From assembly GCF_002575655.3 (NCBI RefSeq), contig NC_053039.3, forward strand, positions 48,361,290 to 48,425,289: a stretch of 64,000 bases of DNA, given 5' to 3'. Shown in pieces: positions 11,003 to 24,054 of this stretch (position 1 is the first letter of the stretch; each line of letters starts with the position of its first letter). The notes below the pieces were generated by a model. The model was given only the letters and a program-made list of their open reading frames with translations. It was not told the DNA's origin and ran no database searches. This DNA comes from Aegilops tauschii subsp. strangulata. Lineage: Eukaryota > Streptophyta > Magnoliopsida > Poales > Poaceae. Both the position numbers and the translations under genes were made by a program.

Positions 11003-12593
11003 GTCTCCCACTTGCACTAGAGTCAATAATCTAGTTCACATCGTCATGTGATTTAACACCAATAGTTCTCCTCAGCATGTGATTAACACCCATAGTTCAC
11101 ATCACCATGTGACCAACACCCAAAGGGTTTACTAGAGTCAATAATCTAGTTCACATTGCCATGTGATTAACACCCAAAGAGTACTCAGGTGTGATCATGT
11201 TTTGCTTGTGAGAGAGGTTTTAGTCAATGGGTCTACCACATCAGATCCGTATGTATTTTGCAAATTTCTATCTCTACAATGCTCTGCACGGAGCTACTCT
11301 AGCTAATTGCTCCCACTTTCAATATGTATCCAGATTGAGACTTAGAGTCATCCGGATCAATGTCAAAGATTGCATCGACGTAACCCTTTACGACGAACTT
11401 TTTGTCACCTCCATAACCGAGAAATATATCCTTATTCCACTAAGGATAATTTTGACCGCTGTCCAGTGATCTTACTCCTAGATCACTATTGTACTCCCTT
11501 GCCAAAATCAGTGCAGGGTATACAATACGTAAGGTACACAGCATGGCATACTTTATAGAACCTATGGTTGAGGCATAGGGAATGACTTTCATTCTCTTTC
11601 TATCTTCTGCCGTGGTCGGGCTTTGAGTCTTACTCAACTTCACACCTTGCAACACAGGCAAGAACTCCTTTGACTATTCCATTTTGAACTACTTCAAAAA
11701 TTTGTCAAGGTATGTACTCATTGAAAAAACTTATCAAGCGTCTTTATCTATCTCTATAGATCTTGATGCTCAATATGTAAGCAGCTTCACCGAGGTCTTT
11801 CTTTTAAAAACTCCTTTCAAACACTCCTTTATGCTTTCCAGAAAATTCTACATCATTTCTGATCAACAACATGTCATTCACATAAACTTATCAGAAAGGC
11901 TGTAGTGCTCCCACTCACTTTCTTGTAAATACAGGCTTTATCGCAAGTCTGTATAAAACTATATGCTTTGATCAACTCATCAAAGCATATATTCCAACTC
12001 TGAGATGCTTGCACCAGTCCATAGATGGATCGCTAGAGCTTGCACATTTTGTTAGCACCTTTAGGATCGACAAAACCTTCTGGTTGCATCATATACAACT
12101 CTTCTTTAAGAAATCCATTAAGGAATGTAGTTTTGACATCCATTTGCCAGATTTCATAAAATGTGGCAATTTCTAACATGATTCAGATAGACTTAAGCAT
12201 CGCTACGAGTGAGAAAATCTCATCGTAGTCAACACCTTCAACTTGTGAAAAACCTTTTTCGACAAGTCTAGCTTTGTAGATAGTAACAGTACTATGAGCA
12301 TCAGTCTTCCTCTTGAAGATCCATTTATTTTCTATGGCTTTCCGATCATTGGGCAAGTCAGCCAAAGTCCATACTTTGTTCTCATACATGGATCCTATCT
12401 CAGATTTCATGGCCTTGAGGCATTTTGTGGAATCTGGGCTCATCATCGCTTCCTCATAGTTCGTAGGTTCGTCATGGTCTAGTAACATGATTTCCAGAAC
12501 AGGATTATCGTACCACTCTGGTGCGGAACGTACTCTAGTTGACCTACGAGATTCGGTAGTAACTTGATCTTGAAGTTTCATGACCATCATCAT
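11003..12593 (-). pseudogene. Copia A RNase H and reverse transcriptase, decayed
   Basis: Minus-strand pieces include the RT start (YENKVWTLADLPNDRKAIEN and KWIFKRKTD, within 12183-12593) and a block before RNase H (LQGVKLSKTQSPTT, 11440-11661). The central RT (about 11700-12180) survives only as broken frames, and RNase H (11200-11440) has no open frame. It is homologous to Copia C's pol and clearly dead. The 3' end beside the polypurine tract carries short degenerate tandem repeats (11009-11190). Confidence 0.88.
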
Positions 12594-12704
12594 TAACTTC
12601 CTCAGTAATTGGTGTAGACATCACTGGAACTGATTTCTGTGATGAACTACTTTCCAATTCGGGAGAAGGTACAATTACCTCATCAAGTTCTACTTTCCTC
12701 CCAC

Positions 12705-13786
12705 TCACTTCTTTCGAGAGAAACTCCTTCTCTTGAAAGGATCCATTCTTAGCAACAAATATCTTGCCTTTCGGATCTGTGATAGAAGGTGTACCCAACA
12801 GTTTCTTTTTGGGTATCCTATGAAGACGTAATTCTCCGATTTGGGTTCGAGCTTATCAGGTTGAAGCTTTTTCACATAAGCATCGCAGCCCCAAACATTA
12901 AGAAACGACAGCTTAGGTTTCTTGCTAAACCACAGTTCATACTGTGTCTTCTCAACGGATCTAGATGGTGCCCTATTTAATGTGAATGCAGCTGTCTCTA
13001 ATGCATAACCCCAAAACGATCGTAGTAAATCGGTAAGAGACATCATAGATCGCACCATATCTAATAAAGTACGGTTACGACATTCGGACACACCATTATG
13101 TCGTGGTGTTCCAGGTGGCATGAGTTTTGTGAAACTATTCCACATTGTTTTAATTGAAGGCCAAACTCGTAACTCAAATATTCGCCTCCGCGATCAGATC
13201 ATAGAAACTTTATTTTCTTGTTACGATGATTCTCCACTTTATTATGAAATTCTTTGAACTTTTCAAATGTTTCAGACTTGTGTTTCATCAAGTAGATATA
13301 CCCATATCTCCTCAAATCATCTGTGAAGGTCAGAAAATAACGATACCCGCCGCGAACCTCAACACTCATTGGACCGCATACATCTGTATGTACTATTTCC
13401 AATAAGTCAGTGGCTCGCTCCATTGTTCCGTAGAATGGAGTCTTAGTCATCTTGCCCATGAGGCATGGTTCGCAAGCATCAAATGATTCATAATCAAGTG
13501 ATTCCAAAAGTCTATCCGCATGGAGTTTCTTCATGCGACCAATATGACCTAAACGGTAATGCCACAAGTATGTTGCTCTATCATTATCAATTTTGCATCT
13601 TTTGGCATCAATATTATGAATATGTGTATCACTATGATCGAGATTCAATAAACCATTTATATTAAGTGTATGACCATAGAAGGTTTTATTCATGTAAACA
13701 GAACAACAATTATTCTTTGACTTAAATGAATAACCGTATTGCAATAAACATGATCCAATCATATTCATGCTCAACGCAAACACCAA
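12705..13786 (-). pseudogene. Copia A pre-integrase and integrase, broken
   Basis: ORF 13199-13786 carries the pre-integrase zinc-binding region (YLWHYRLGHIGRM and FDACEPCLMGKM, the HHCC pattern). The integrase core follows, with HTDVCGPMS (first catalytic Asp) and LTFTDDLRRYGYIYLM (second). ORF 12705-13145 carries PGTPRHNGVSECRNRTLLDM, which holds the catalytic Glu, and the C-terminal domain to WGCDAYVKKLQPDKL. A break at about 13150-13200 separates the two. Confidence 0.9.
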
Positions 13787-13862
13787 ATAACATTTATTTT
13801 AGGTTCAACACTAATCCCGAAGGTAAAGGGAGTATGCGATGGTGATCTTATCATCCTTGGAA

Positions 13863-14547
13863 TCATTTCCAACACACAGTCACCTCACTCTTAACTAGTC
13901 TCTGTTTATTTTGCAACTCCTGTTTCGAGTTACTACTCTTAGCAACTGAACCAGTATCAAATACCGAGGGGTTGCTATAAACACTAGTAAAATACACATC
14001 AATAACATGTATATCAAATATACATTTGTTCACTTTGCCATCCTTCTCATCCGCCAAGTATTTGGGGTAGTTCCGCTTCCAGTGACCATTTCCTTTGCAG
14101 TAGAAGCACCCAGTTTCAGGCTTGGGTTTAGCTTTGGGCTTCTTCACAGGAGTGGCAACTTTCTTGCCATTCTTTTGAAGTTTCCCTTTCATTCCCTTGC
14201 CATTTTTCTTGAAACTAGTGGTCTTGTTAAACATCAACACTTGATGTTATTTCTTTATTTCTACCTTCGCTGATTTCAACATCGCGAAGAGCTTGGGAAT
14301 CGTTTTCGTCATCCCTTGCATATTATAGTTCATCACAAAGTTCTAGTAACTTGGTGATAATGACTAGAGAATTTTGTGAATCACTTATTTTATCTGGAAG
14401 ATTAACTCCCACTTGATTCAAGCGATTGTAGTACTCAGATGTTCTAAGCACATGCTCACTGGTTGAGCTATTCTCCTCCATCTTGTAGGCAAAGTATTTG
14501 TCAGAGGTCTCATACCTCTCGACACGGGCATGAGTCTGAAATACCAC
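13863..14547 (-). pseudogene. Copia A gag, broken
   Basis: ORF 14323-14547 shows gag helical sequence (STSEHVLRTSEYYNRLNQVG). ORF 13863-14240 has the basic region and zinc knuckle CFYCKGNGHWKRNYPKYL. The knuckle follows C-x2-C-x4-H, but the last Cys is replaced by Tyr. Frames between the pieces are broken. Confidence 0.85.
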
Positions 14548-14599
14548 TCTTGGAACATCTCATATGCTCAGTGGCATTCAAAACATTTTTGAAGTCCCG

Positions 14600-16073
14600 G
14601 TTCTAAGCCATAAAGCATGGTGCACTATACTATCAAGTAGTCATCATATCGAGCTTTGTCAAACGTTCATAACGTCTGCATGTGCTCCTGCAATAGGTCT
14701 GTCACCTAGCGGTGCATCAAGGACATAATTCTTCTGTGCAGCAATGAGGATAATCCTCAGATCATGGACCAAGTCCGAATCATTGCTACTATCATTTTCA
14801 ACTTAGTTTTCTCTAGGAACATATCATAAATAAAAATGGGGAAGCTATACGCGAGCTATTGATCTACAACATAGATATGCAAATACTATCAGGACTATGT
14901 TCATGATAAATTAAAGTTCAATTAATCATATTACTTAAGAACTCCCACTTAGATAGACATCCCTCTAATCATCTAAGTGATCACGTGATCCAAATCAACT
15001 AAACCATGTCCGATCATCAAGTGAGATGGAGTAGTTTTCAATGGTGATCATCACTATGTTGATCATACCTACTATATGATTCACGCTCGACCTTTCGGTC
15101 TCAGTGTTCCGAGGCCATATCTGCATATGCTAGGCTCGTCAAGTTTAACCCGAGTATTCAGCGTGTGCAAAACTGGCTTGCACCCGTTGTATGTGAACGT
15201 AGAGCTTATCACACCTGATTATCATGTGGTGTCTCGGCACGATGAACTGTCGCAACGGTTCATACTCAGGGAGAACACCTATACCTTGAAATTTAATGAG
15301 AGATCATCTTATAATGCTACCGCCGTACTAAGCAAAATAAGATGCATAAAGGATAAACATCACATGCAATCAATATAAGTGATATGATATGGCCATCATC
15401 ATCTTGTGCCTTTGATCTCCATCTCCAAAGCACAGTCATGATCACCATCATCACCGGCTTGACACCTTGATCTCCATCGAAGCATCGTTGTCGTCTCGCC
15501 AACTATTGCTTCTACGACTATCGCTACCGCTTAGTGATAAAGTAAAGCAATTACATGGCGATTGCATTTCATACAATAAAGCGACAACCATAAGGCTCCT
15601 GCCAGTTGCCGATAACTTTTACAAAACATGATCATCTCATACAACAATTTATATATCATCACGTCTTGACCATATCACATCACAACATGCCCTGCAAAAA
15701 CAAGTTAGACGTCCTCTACTTTGTTGTTGCATGTTTTACGTGGCTGCTACGTGCTTAGCAAGAACTGTTCTTACCTACGCATCAAAAACCACAATGATTT
15801 TTCGTCAAGTGTGTTGTTTTAACCTTCAACAAGGACCGGGCGTAGTCACACTCGCTTCAACTAAAGTTGGAGAAACAGACACCCACTAGCCACATGTGTG
15901 CGAAGCACGGTGGTAGAACCATTCTCATGAACGCGGTCATGTAATGTCGGTCTGGGCCGCTTCATCCAACAATACCGCCGAATCAAAGTATGACATGCTG
16001 GTAAGCAGTATGACTATTATCGCCCAGCCTCATTGTGTTCTACTCGTGCATATAACATCTACGCATAGACCTA
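14600..16073 (-). other. Copia A 5' leader and gag start, no intact ORF
   Basis: About 1.5 kb between the primer-binding site and recognisable gag. Copia D holds the homologous leader at 63300-64000. Only short frames are present, as expected for the long leader of BARE-type elements. Confidence 0.7.
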
Positions 16074-16085
16074 GCTCGGATGCCA
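16074..16085 (-). other. Primer-binding site of Copia A
   Basis: On the minus strand TGGCATCCGAGC lies one base inside the LTR. It matches 10 of 12 positions of TGGTATCAGAGC, the initiator-Met tRNA site used by most plant Copia elements. Confidence 0.85.
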
Positions 16086-16086
16086 C

Positions 16087-17813
16087 TGTTGGGGAACGCA
16101 GTAATTTCAAAAAAATTCCTACGAACACGCAAGATCTATAGGTGATGCATAGCAACGAGCGGGAGAGTGTGTCCACGTACCCTCGTAGACCGAAAGCGGA
16201 AGCGTTTAGTAACGCGGTTGATGTAGTCGAACGTCTTTGCGATCCAACCGATCAAGTACCGAACGCATGACACCTCCACGATCTGCACACGTTCCGCTCG
16301 GTGACGTCCCTCGAACTCTTGATCCAGCTGAGGCCGAGGGAGAGTTCTGTCAGCACGACGGCGTGGTGACGGTGATGATGAAGTTACCAGCGCAGGGCTT
16401 CGCCTAAGCACTACGACGATATGACCGAGGTGTAAAACTATGGAGGGGGCACCGCACACCGGCTAAAGATCAACTTGTGTGTCTTTGGGGTGCCCCCCTC
16501 CCATGTATATAAAGGGGGGAGGGAGGAGGAGGCCGGCCAAGGAGGAGGAGACGCGCCATAGGGCGGCAATCCTACTCCAAGTAGGATTCGCCCCCCCCCT
16601 TTCCTATTCCAACAAGGAGAAGGGGGAAGGAGAGGGAGGAAAGAAGGAAAGGGGGGCCGGCCCCCCTAGTCCAATTCGGTTTGGGCTAGGGGGGCGCGCG
16701 CCACACCTTGGCATGCCTCCTCTCTTCCACCACTAGGCCCATAAGGTCCAATAACCCTCCGGGGGGGTTCTGGTAACCCCCCCCCCAGTACTCCGGAAAA
16801 TACCTGATACACTTCGGAACCATTCCGATGTCCAAATATAACCTTCCAGTATATCAATCTTTATGTCTTGACCATTTTGAGACTCCTCTTCATGTCTGTG
16901 ATGACATCCAGGACTCCGAACAACCTTCGGTACATCAAATCACATAACTCATAATACTATCGTCATCGAAAGTTAAGCGTGAGGACCCTACGGGTTCGAG
17001 AACTATGTAGACATGATCGAGACACATCTTCGGTCATTAACCAATAGCGGAACCTGGATGCTCATATTGTCTCCTACATATTCTACGAAGATCTTTATCA
17101 GTCAAACCGCATAACAACATACATTGTTCCCTTTGTCATCGGTATGTTACTTGCCCGAGATTCGATCGTCGGTATCACCATACCTAGTTCAATCTCATTA
17201 CTGGAAAGTCCCTTTACTCGTTTCGTAATGCATCATCCCGCAACTAAATCATTAGTCACATTGCTTCCAAGGCTTATAGTGATGTGCATTACCGAGAGGG
17301 CCCAGAGATACCTCTCCGATACACTGAGTGACAAATCCTAATCTCGATCTATGCCAACTCAACAAACACCATTGGAGACACCTGTAGAGCATCTTTATAA
17401 TCACCCAGTTACGTTGTGATGTTTGATAGCACACTAAGTGTTCCTCCGGTATTCGGGAGTTGCATAATCTCATAGTCATGGGAACATGTATAAGTCATGA
17501 AGAAAGCAATAGCAACAAACTAAACGATCATAGTGCTAAGCTAACGGATGGGTCTTGTCCATCACATCATTCTCTAATGATGTGATCCCATTCATCAAAT
17601 GACAACACATGTCCATGGCTAGGAAACTTAACCATCTTTGATTAACGAGCTAGTCAAGTAGAGGCATACTAGGGAAACTCAGTTTGTCTATGTATTCACA
17701 CATGTACTAAGATTCCGGTTAATACAATTCTAGCATGAATAATAAACATTGATCATCATATAAGGAAATAAAACTAGCAACTTTATTATTTCCTCTAGGG
17801 CATATTTCCTTCA
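16087..17813 (-). repeat. 5' LTR of Copia A (1727 bp)
   Basis: Complete. On the minus strand it runs TGAAGGAAATATG (17813) to CGTTCCCCAACA (16087). The flank cttat at 17814-17818 is half of the expected 5-bp target duplication. Confidence 0.93.
16506..16513 (-). promoter_or_regulatory. TATA-like box in Copia A LTR
   Basis: Minus-strand tttatata at the same relative position as in Copia C's LTR (3174-3181). Confidence 0.55.
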
Positions 17814-19218
17814 CTTATTTTGATCTGATCTTCAAGAAATCTTTTCTTACCATCCGGAGTATTTCAGGAGTTGTTTTTCCGTTTCGATTATCCAGAGGCC
17901 TTCATTTCAGAATATTTCTTTGTTCCTAGTTTTTAGCTTCGTTCTCCAATTATTCTAAACTGATGCCACTTCGTTCGTCTCCATATTGTACCGGTGCTTC
18001 GTCCAAACATCCTCTAATCAGTTCGCGATCTCTTCGTTCTCTTGCATCTTGATTCACTCAAGTATCTTCATTCATTTTCTAATTCTTTCCAGCGATTCGT
18101 TCTCTTCTCTTCGTTCGTTTTCATTGCCACGGTGGTTCGTTTAAGAATTTCACTTCCGTTCATATCATATCAATTCATTCGTTCTTTCCAGTCCTCCCGG
18201 TGGTTCATGAAGACCTTCCCAAGTTTTGCGCTATGTCTCCCCTTAATCTTTCCAACGCAAATAAGTTGTATGCAATGCTTCTCATCAATTTAATTGATGA
18301 AGGATAAGCATAACATAATTCGTATTCTTCTTTTATCAAGTTGATTAATTCCTTCCTTTGGAGATTATTCATGATGAATAATCTCACGGTTTTAAGTTAT
18401 TCATTTTTCTTTTCCGGAGTTCCAAGTTTTTCTAGCTTGTCTCGTCGCAAAGCTCCATCTAAACCATCGCAAGGAGTCATCTTATTATTTTATCCTTCAA
18501 TCCTATCTCATCATCCTTTTTGTTACCGGAGTTCTTCACGGCGGTTCATAAGGAATTAATTCATCCTTCAAGTGTTTTGTCAAGATTCTTGTTGGAGTAG
18601 CGCAAGTATCTTTTACTCTTGCATATCGAAGTGCAATTTATTCTCCGTATTCTTTTGAAGTGGAGTTTTGCATTTCTTCGTTCTTCTCAGCTATTCAATC
18701 ATTTCCGTTTGTGGCCGGTTATCACCTCATAATTTTTGATATGTTTTCCGTAAGCCCACAACAAGCTTATTCTTTTCGTTGTTGAATTTCCAACAACTTC
18801 GTTCAACCCTTCTTCGTAAGGATGCTTTTCAAACTCAATTGTGGTAGAAGACGTCATCTTCTTCTCCATTCTTTTCATTCCACTCTTTCAATTCTTCCAG
18901 AGGTATTGTGTTGTCCCTCTCGTCAAGTATTGCTCCATCTTTTCAAGTTCATGTTCTATTCCATTCGATGTTCAACTACGATGCTAACCCAATTCCTTCG
19001 TTATTATTCCCTTTCTATCTTGTTCTAACCAAAGTGGTTTCAAAGTCCATCTTGTTCCTTGAGCTTTCGGTTCTCGTCATAATCAACATTCCTCTTTCCT
19101 ACCCAAGTGCTCTCAATTTTGTTCATCTTCTCTCTTGCACTCTTGTTACCATGTCCTCTTTCTCTTCCTTCTCGTTCCTAAGATCTCGGGACGAGATCTC
19201 TTGTTAATGGAGGAGAGT
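17814..19218 (+). other. Internal 3' region of element E, non-coding
   Basis: AT- and pyrimidine-rich sequence with many ttcgttc-like words and no long frame. It ends at the polypurine tract before the LTR. Confidence 0.6.
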
Positions 19219-22200
19219 TGTAACTCCCCGAGACAGATGGGCCAGGTGTCTTCCAGTTATTCGCCGTCATTGTCATGTCATTCGCTTGCGTGTTGCACTT
19301 TGCCATGTCATCATCTGCATTTCATCTGCATATTTTTCAAAACTTGCATCCGTACCGGTCTCCCCGTTCTCTCCGTTGTCCGTTTCAGAATCCGACACTC
19401 TCTCACATGCACCCGTTGCACCTCTCAGACCTTGTTTCGTGAGAGGGAGAAAAATGTTCTCGGAATGGGCCGAGATTTCTCGAGTGGTCTTGGTACACCA
19501 CCGGTAGACCGCCTGTCAAATTTCGTTCCATTTGGAGGTCGTTTGATGCCCCAACGGTTAACCGCGTTAGCCGAAACCCCTCTCTCTTTGCAGCCCAACA
19601 CCCCCTTCATAACAGCCCACTAGCCCATCTAAACCCCCTCCATTCTCTACGTCATTGGATCACGGTCGTGTGGGCGAAAATTGCACCTCATTTGGCCTCT
19701 CCTAGCTCCCTCTACCTATAAATAAGCCCTCCCCTCCGAAATTTCGGGCGAAATCCTAGCCTACCACTCCTCCCCGCGCCACCGGACACGTCCGCCGACG
19801 GCCGAACATGTCCGCACTGCCGGCCCAGCCAATGGGAGCATGCCACATCACCTCGCCGGCCTCCTCTCCACCGCGCCGCGGCCAGCCAGCGCCCGGATCC
19901 GCCCGCCGCCGCCTCCGCCCGAACGCCGACGCGCCGCCGCTGCTCCACCGGCCGCGCCGCGCACCGCCGCCTGCTGCGCCACGCCGCCGCCCGCTGCCAC
20001 CCGCGCCTGCAGTCGCCGTCGCCGCTCCACAGCCGCACCCGCGCCCCCGCCGGACCTCGCCGCCGCCGCCGAAGGTCGCCTCCTCCTCACCGCGCCGCTC
20101 CTCGCCGGCCTCCTCCTCGCGCGTCGTCGGAGTTCGTGCCGGAGCTTCCTCCGCCCGGATCCACCTTGGGTGGATGAGATCCACCAAGCCCCCATCCAAA
20201 CACATTGCGCCCCGTCCCCGGAACCACTCCGTCCAGTTTTCGCGGGGTAAAATTCTTCCAAGTCCCTAGTTTTTCAACAGTATGTGTGCACCTTTGACCT
20301 GCTGTAACTTCATGCATATTGCTCCGTTTTGCATGTATGATATGTCAAAATGTTCATCTCTGAGTGGTCTATATGCTAGTGTCATTTGAACGCATGTTAC
20401 TTTCCATCTTGATGCCCTAATCATCGTTGCAAGAGTGCTAAGTGATATAACCTGCTAAGAATTGTCATAGCTAGCTGATTTGTCTTTTTCATAGCATTTT
20501 GTGTGTTTGTCTTTTAAGCATCATGTCTAGATGTTTTAGGAGCATATTCATGTCATCTTTCAGTGATGCAACCCATGTATTTTTATGTGCCTTGTGGTAA
20601 GTGCATCAAGCTTGTGAAGTAGGGTACTTGCTGTTACTGATTTCTGTGACATGTTTTCTGTCAACTCTGTGAAACTGTTATCATTTGCATTTCTGCCATG
20701 ATGTTTTGGGCATGTTCTAGTGGTTTCTAGAATTATATTAGTGTCCATGTTTTGTAGTGCTCTACATGTAAATGCCTGCCATGTCCTTTGATGCCTCATA
20801 TATGTCCAGTAACATACGTTTTCATTGTCATGAACATGCCTAAATGATGTTCCAGATTTCTGTTAACTTCATGATGCCATGTTGCGAGCTTGTTATTGAT
20901 TAATCTTGCCTCTTTTGGAGTATGTTCTAATTACATGAATTGAAGTATGCTATGAGAACTTCATCCACATTCCAAGATTGATGATTTTGGACTACATATG
21001 ACCTCTGTTCCAAGCTTGCAAACATGCTATGATGATGTTGCTGTTTTACACTTGCTGAAACTGTTACAACATTCAAACTTGTCTTGATGTTTTCTCACTA
21101 GTCCATGAGCCATATGTTGATGATGCCTTGATGTTATTTGATATTTGTTATGTGTAGTTTCATGCCATGTCCTTGGTTTCCATATAACTTGCTTTAGCTT
21201 GTCTCTTTCTTGCTCTCAACTTGCCATCATACCTAATCTGTCAACCTATTAACAGTATGTTCCTTTTTGCAAAAATCATAGTAATTACCCCATGCATCAT
21301 ATGAACTTGTGCACTTGGACTAATTTGAAGTATATCATGTCTACTACATGCCCATGTCTTTTGCATAATTATTGAAGTTGCTATGCTTGCTGTTATGTGC
21401 CTCCAAAGTCAGCATCATAATGTTATTGTTTTGCAATCTTGTCTTGATGAATGCCATTGATCTTGAGGTTATATGGAGATGCTTAGTAATCATGTTTTGC
21501 CATGTTTAACCTGTACTTTAATGCCATTCTTATGCTTGTTATGTTATTGCACTGTAGCATGCTTGTTTCTTGCCTCCAACATGTCAATATGTTGTTTCTG
21601 CTCACATGTATACCCTGTTTTTTTAGTCATAATCTGTGTTATTAAGTTGCTACTTGTTTTGATCATGTTGGCTTAATCCTGATGCCTATTAACCTGAATC
21701 TTGCTGATATTTGAAGCATGTAATCTTTACTTTGAGTGAATACCAAGTTTGTGTCTATGTTTCCTGTAGCATGTTGTTTCCTTGATTGCAAAGTGCTTAG
21801 TTGCTGTTTTGGGCATTGTGTTTGAAACTTGTATTGAGTGTATGTGTTGAACCGTGGCTCCGTTCAGAGCATACTCTATATATAACTTGCTTGGTTTTGC
21901 ATGTAGTTTCATGTTACTTTGTTGCATCCTTATTTTGGAGTGTTTGTGATGTTATTTTGCTTCATTTGCATCAATGCCATGTTTAATTTGTTTCGCTCAT
22001 ATCTTCTAGGTCGTAGCTCTGAATTAAATGAACTTTATATGTAACTTGACTAGAAAGACGCGTAGATCATCATGGTGCACTTTAACTTGCTATTTAACAA
22101 CTCTAACATTATGTGTTATTCAGATCTGGACCAATTTCAAAATTTGCATATGGGGAGTTCCGAAATTGTTATATGTTGTTTTCGGCCTCATTTAAACTTG

Positions 22201-24054
22201 CTTTGATGTGTTGTTCTTGTATGCGTCCTCTCTTGCCATGTGTAGCTTCATGTAGCCTTGTCATGCATCATACTTGGATGGCATCATGTCATGTTTATGT
22301 GTTGTGTGTTTACCATGTTGTTTGCTTCTTTCCGGTTGTGCTCCTTCTCGATAGTTCCTGTTTCGTGGCGATTGTGAGGATTTGTTCGACTACGTGGGAT
22401 CGTCTTCTTCAGGGACTCGTTCTTCTTCCTAGCGGGATTTGAGGCAAGATGACCGTCACCTTGGATCTCACTACTATCTTTACTATGCTAGTTGTCTCGA
22501 TGCTATCGCTATGTCGCGCTACCTACCACTTGTTTATCAAGCCTCCCAAATTGCCATGATAGCCTCTAACCTTTTTCACCCTTCCTAGAAAACCATTGTT
22601 TGGCTATGTTACCGCTTTGCTCAGCCCCTCTTATAGCATTGCTAGTTGCAGGTGAAGTTGCAGGTTATTCCATGTTGGGACATGGATATCATGGATATAT
22701 ATCATGGGATATCCCAATATCTCTTATTTAATTAATGCACTTATACACTTGGTAAAGGGTGGAAGGCTCGGCCTTATGCCTGGTGTTTTGTTCCACTCTT
22801 GCCGCCCTAGTTTCCATCATACCGGTGTTATGTTCCTTGATTTTGCGTCCCTAACACGGTGAGGGGTATGGGGCCCTCTTGTCAGTTCGCTTTGAATAAA
22901 ACTCTTCCGGCAAGGCCCAATATTGGTTTTACATTTGCCATAATAAAACTTGAACTAAATAATTAATTGGCATAGGGCATCATGAACCCGAGGATTCTTT
23001 CTACATAGCAGCAGGGGCAACGATGATGGTGTTGGTCCCAAACTAGAGCCCCTTGCGGCGCCGCCACGGGGAAACCCGAGAACTGGTTTTAGTTGTACGA
23101 ACTGCTCATCCGGACGTAGCCTGAGACGAGATACGCACAGCTATTATCAGGGTGTCGGCACGCCGGGAGGTCTTGCTGGATTAGTTTTACCATTGTCGAA
23201 ATGTTTTGTGCACCAGGATTTCGAGTCTGATCGAAGGGTCCTGCGATGGAGGATTGTCTCCGCGGATCGTGAGCTTGTCATGGGCTAAGTTGGGACACCC
23301 CTGCAGTGTTTAAACTTTCGAAAACCGTGCCCGCGGTTATGTGGCAGATGGGAATTTGTTAATATCCGGTTGTAGAGGACTTGAAGTAAACTCAATTAAA
23401 ATACACCAACCGCGTGCGTAACCATGATTGTCTCTTTTCGAGGAAGTTCGAGAGGAGATCACGGTTGGGTTATATTTGAACGTAAGTAGTTCATGATCGC
23501 CTATTGATCACTATTAGTTTGCGACCGTTTGCATAGATTCTCATCTTATTCTCTTACTCGTAAGTTAGCAACCATACAATGCTTAGTCGCTGCTACAACC
23601 TCACCACTTATCCTTTCCATACCCATTATGCTTTGCTAGTCTTGATACCCATGGTAATAGGATTGCTGAGTCCTCGTGGCTCACAGATTACTACACCAAA
23701 AGTTGCAGGTATAGATAAAGCGATGATCATGACGCGAGAGCGATGTTTACTTGTTTTGGAGTTCTTCTTCTTCGTCGTCGATCTTGGGTTAGGTTCCTGG
23801 TCGGTATCCTGGGCTAGCAGGGTGGATGTTGTTTGAGTTTCTGTTTGTGATTCATCCGTAGTAGTCGGATGTTGATCTCATGTATGATGTTGATGTATTC
23901 TTATGGCATTGTATGCCCTTTGTATGTATCCCCATATATTGTGTAATTGGTACGATGTAATGATACCCACCTTGCAAAAGCGTGTCAATATGCGGTTCTA
24001 TCCTTGGTGGGACCTTCGTGTTCCTTTAGGATAGGGTCGCATATTGGGCGTGAG
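19219..24054 (+). repeat. 3' LTR of element E (~4.8 kb)
   Basis: Starts TGTAACTCCCCG after aggagagt. By alignment to F it ends near 24054, where gtcgcatattgggcgtgaga corresponds to F's gccgcatcgtgggtgttaca, so the terminal CA is lost or shifted. Within it are a TATA box (19717), a GC-rich island (about 19750-20230) holding proline/arginine-rich frames up to 153 aa, a long AT-rich stretch (20270-22340) and the block shared with F. The island frames have no recognisable domain and I do not call them genes. Confidence 0.75.
19717..19725 (+). promoter_or_regulatory. TATA box in element E LTR
   Basis: tataaataa about 500 bp into the LTR, with a cattgg CAAT-like motif about 65 bp upstream (near 19653) and a GC-rich leader immediately downstream. 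A good candidate for the LTR promoter. Confidence 0.55.

Larger units (their letters stand above)
9758..17813 (-). mobile_element. Copia element A (Angela/BARE/WIS type)
   Basis: A near-complete minus-strand Copia element: 5' LTR 16087-17813, primer-binding site 16074-16085, leader, degraded gag-pol, polypurine tract beside 11002 and 3' LTR 9758-11002. The remaining ~480 bp of the 3' LTR was displaced by element B and lies beyond the left edge. Its two LTRs differ by something like 7-10% by eye over the first aligned 300 bp, so it is older than B, as the nesting requires. It is inserted beside or within long-LTR element E at 17814. Confidence 0.93.
17814..24054 (+). mobile_element. Long-LTR element E, 3' part
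   Basis: The 3' end of an LTR retrotransposon whose left portion is missing at the Copia A boundary. It has 1.4 kb of internal sequence, a polypurine-like tract (aatggaggagag, ending 19217) and a ~4.8-kb LTR starting TGTAACTCCCCGAGAC. Element F (32556-38195) is homologous and on the opposite strand. F's LTR starts TGTAACGCCCCGAGAC and shares a collinear block (E about 22330-23470, F about 34500-35630). Probably gypsy superfamily (inference; no pol domain is in the window). Confidence 0.78.

Noticed and set aside
19808..20269. Proline/arginine-rich ORFs in the GC-rich part of element E's LTR
   Set aside because: Open frames exist on both strands and in several frames, as expected from GC-rich sequence. 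There is no recognisable domain, and the position is inside an LTR.
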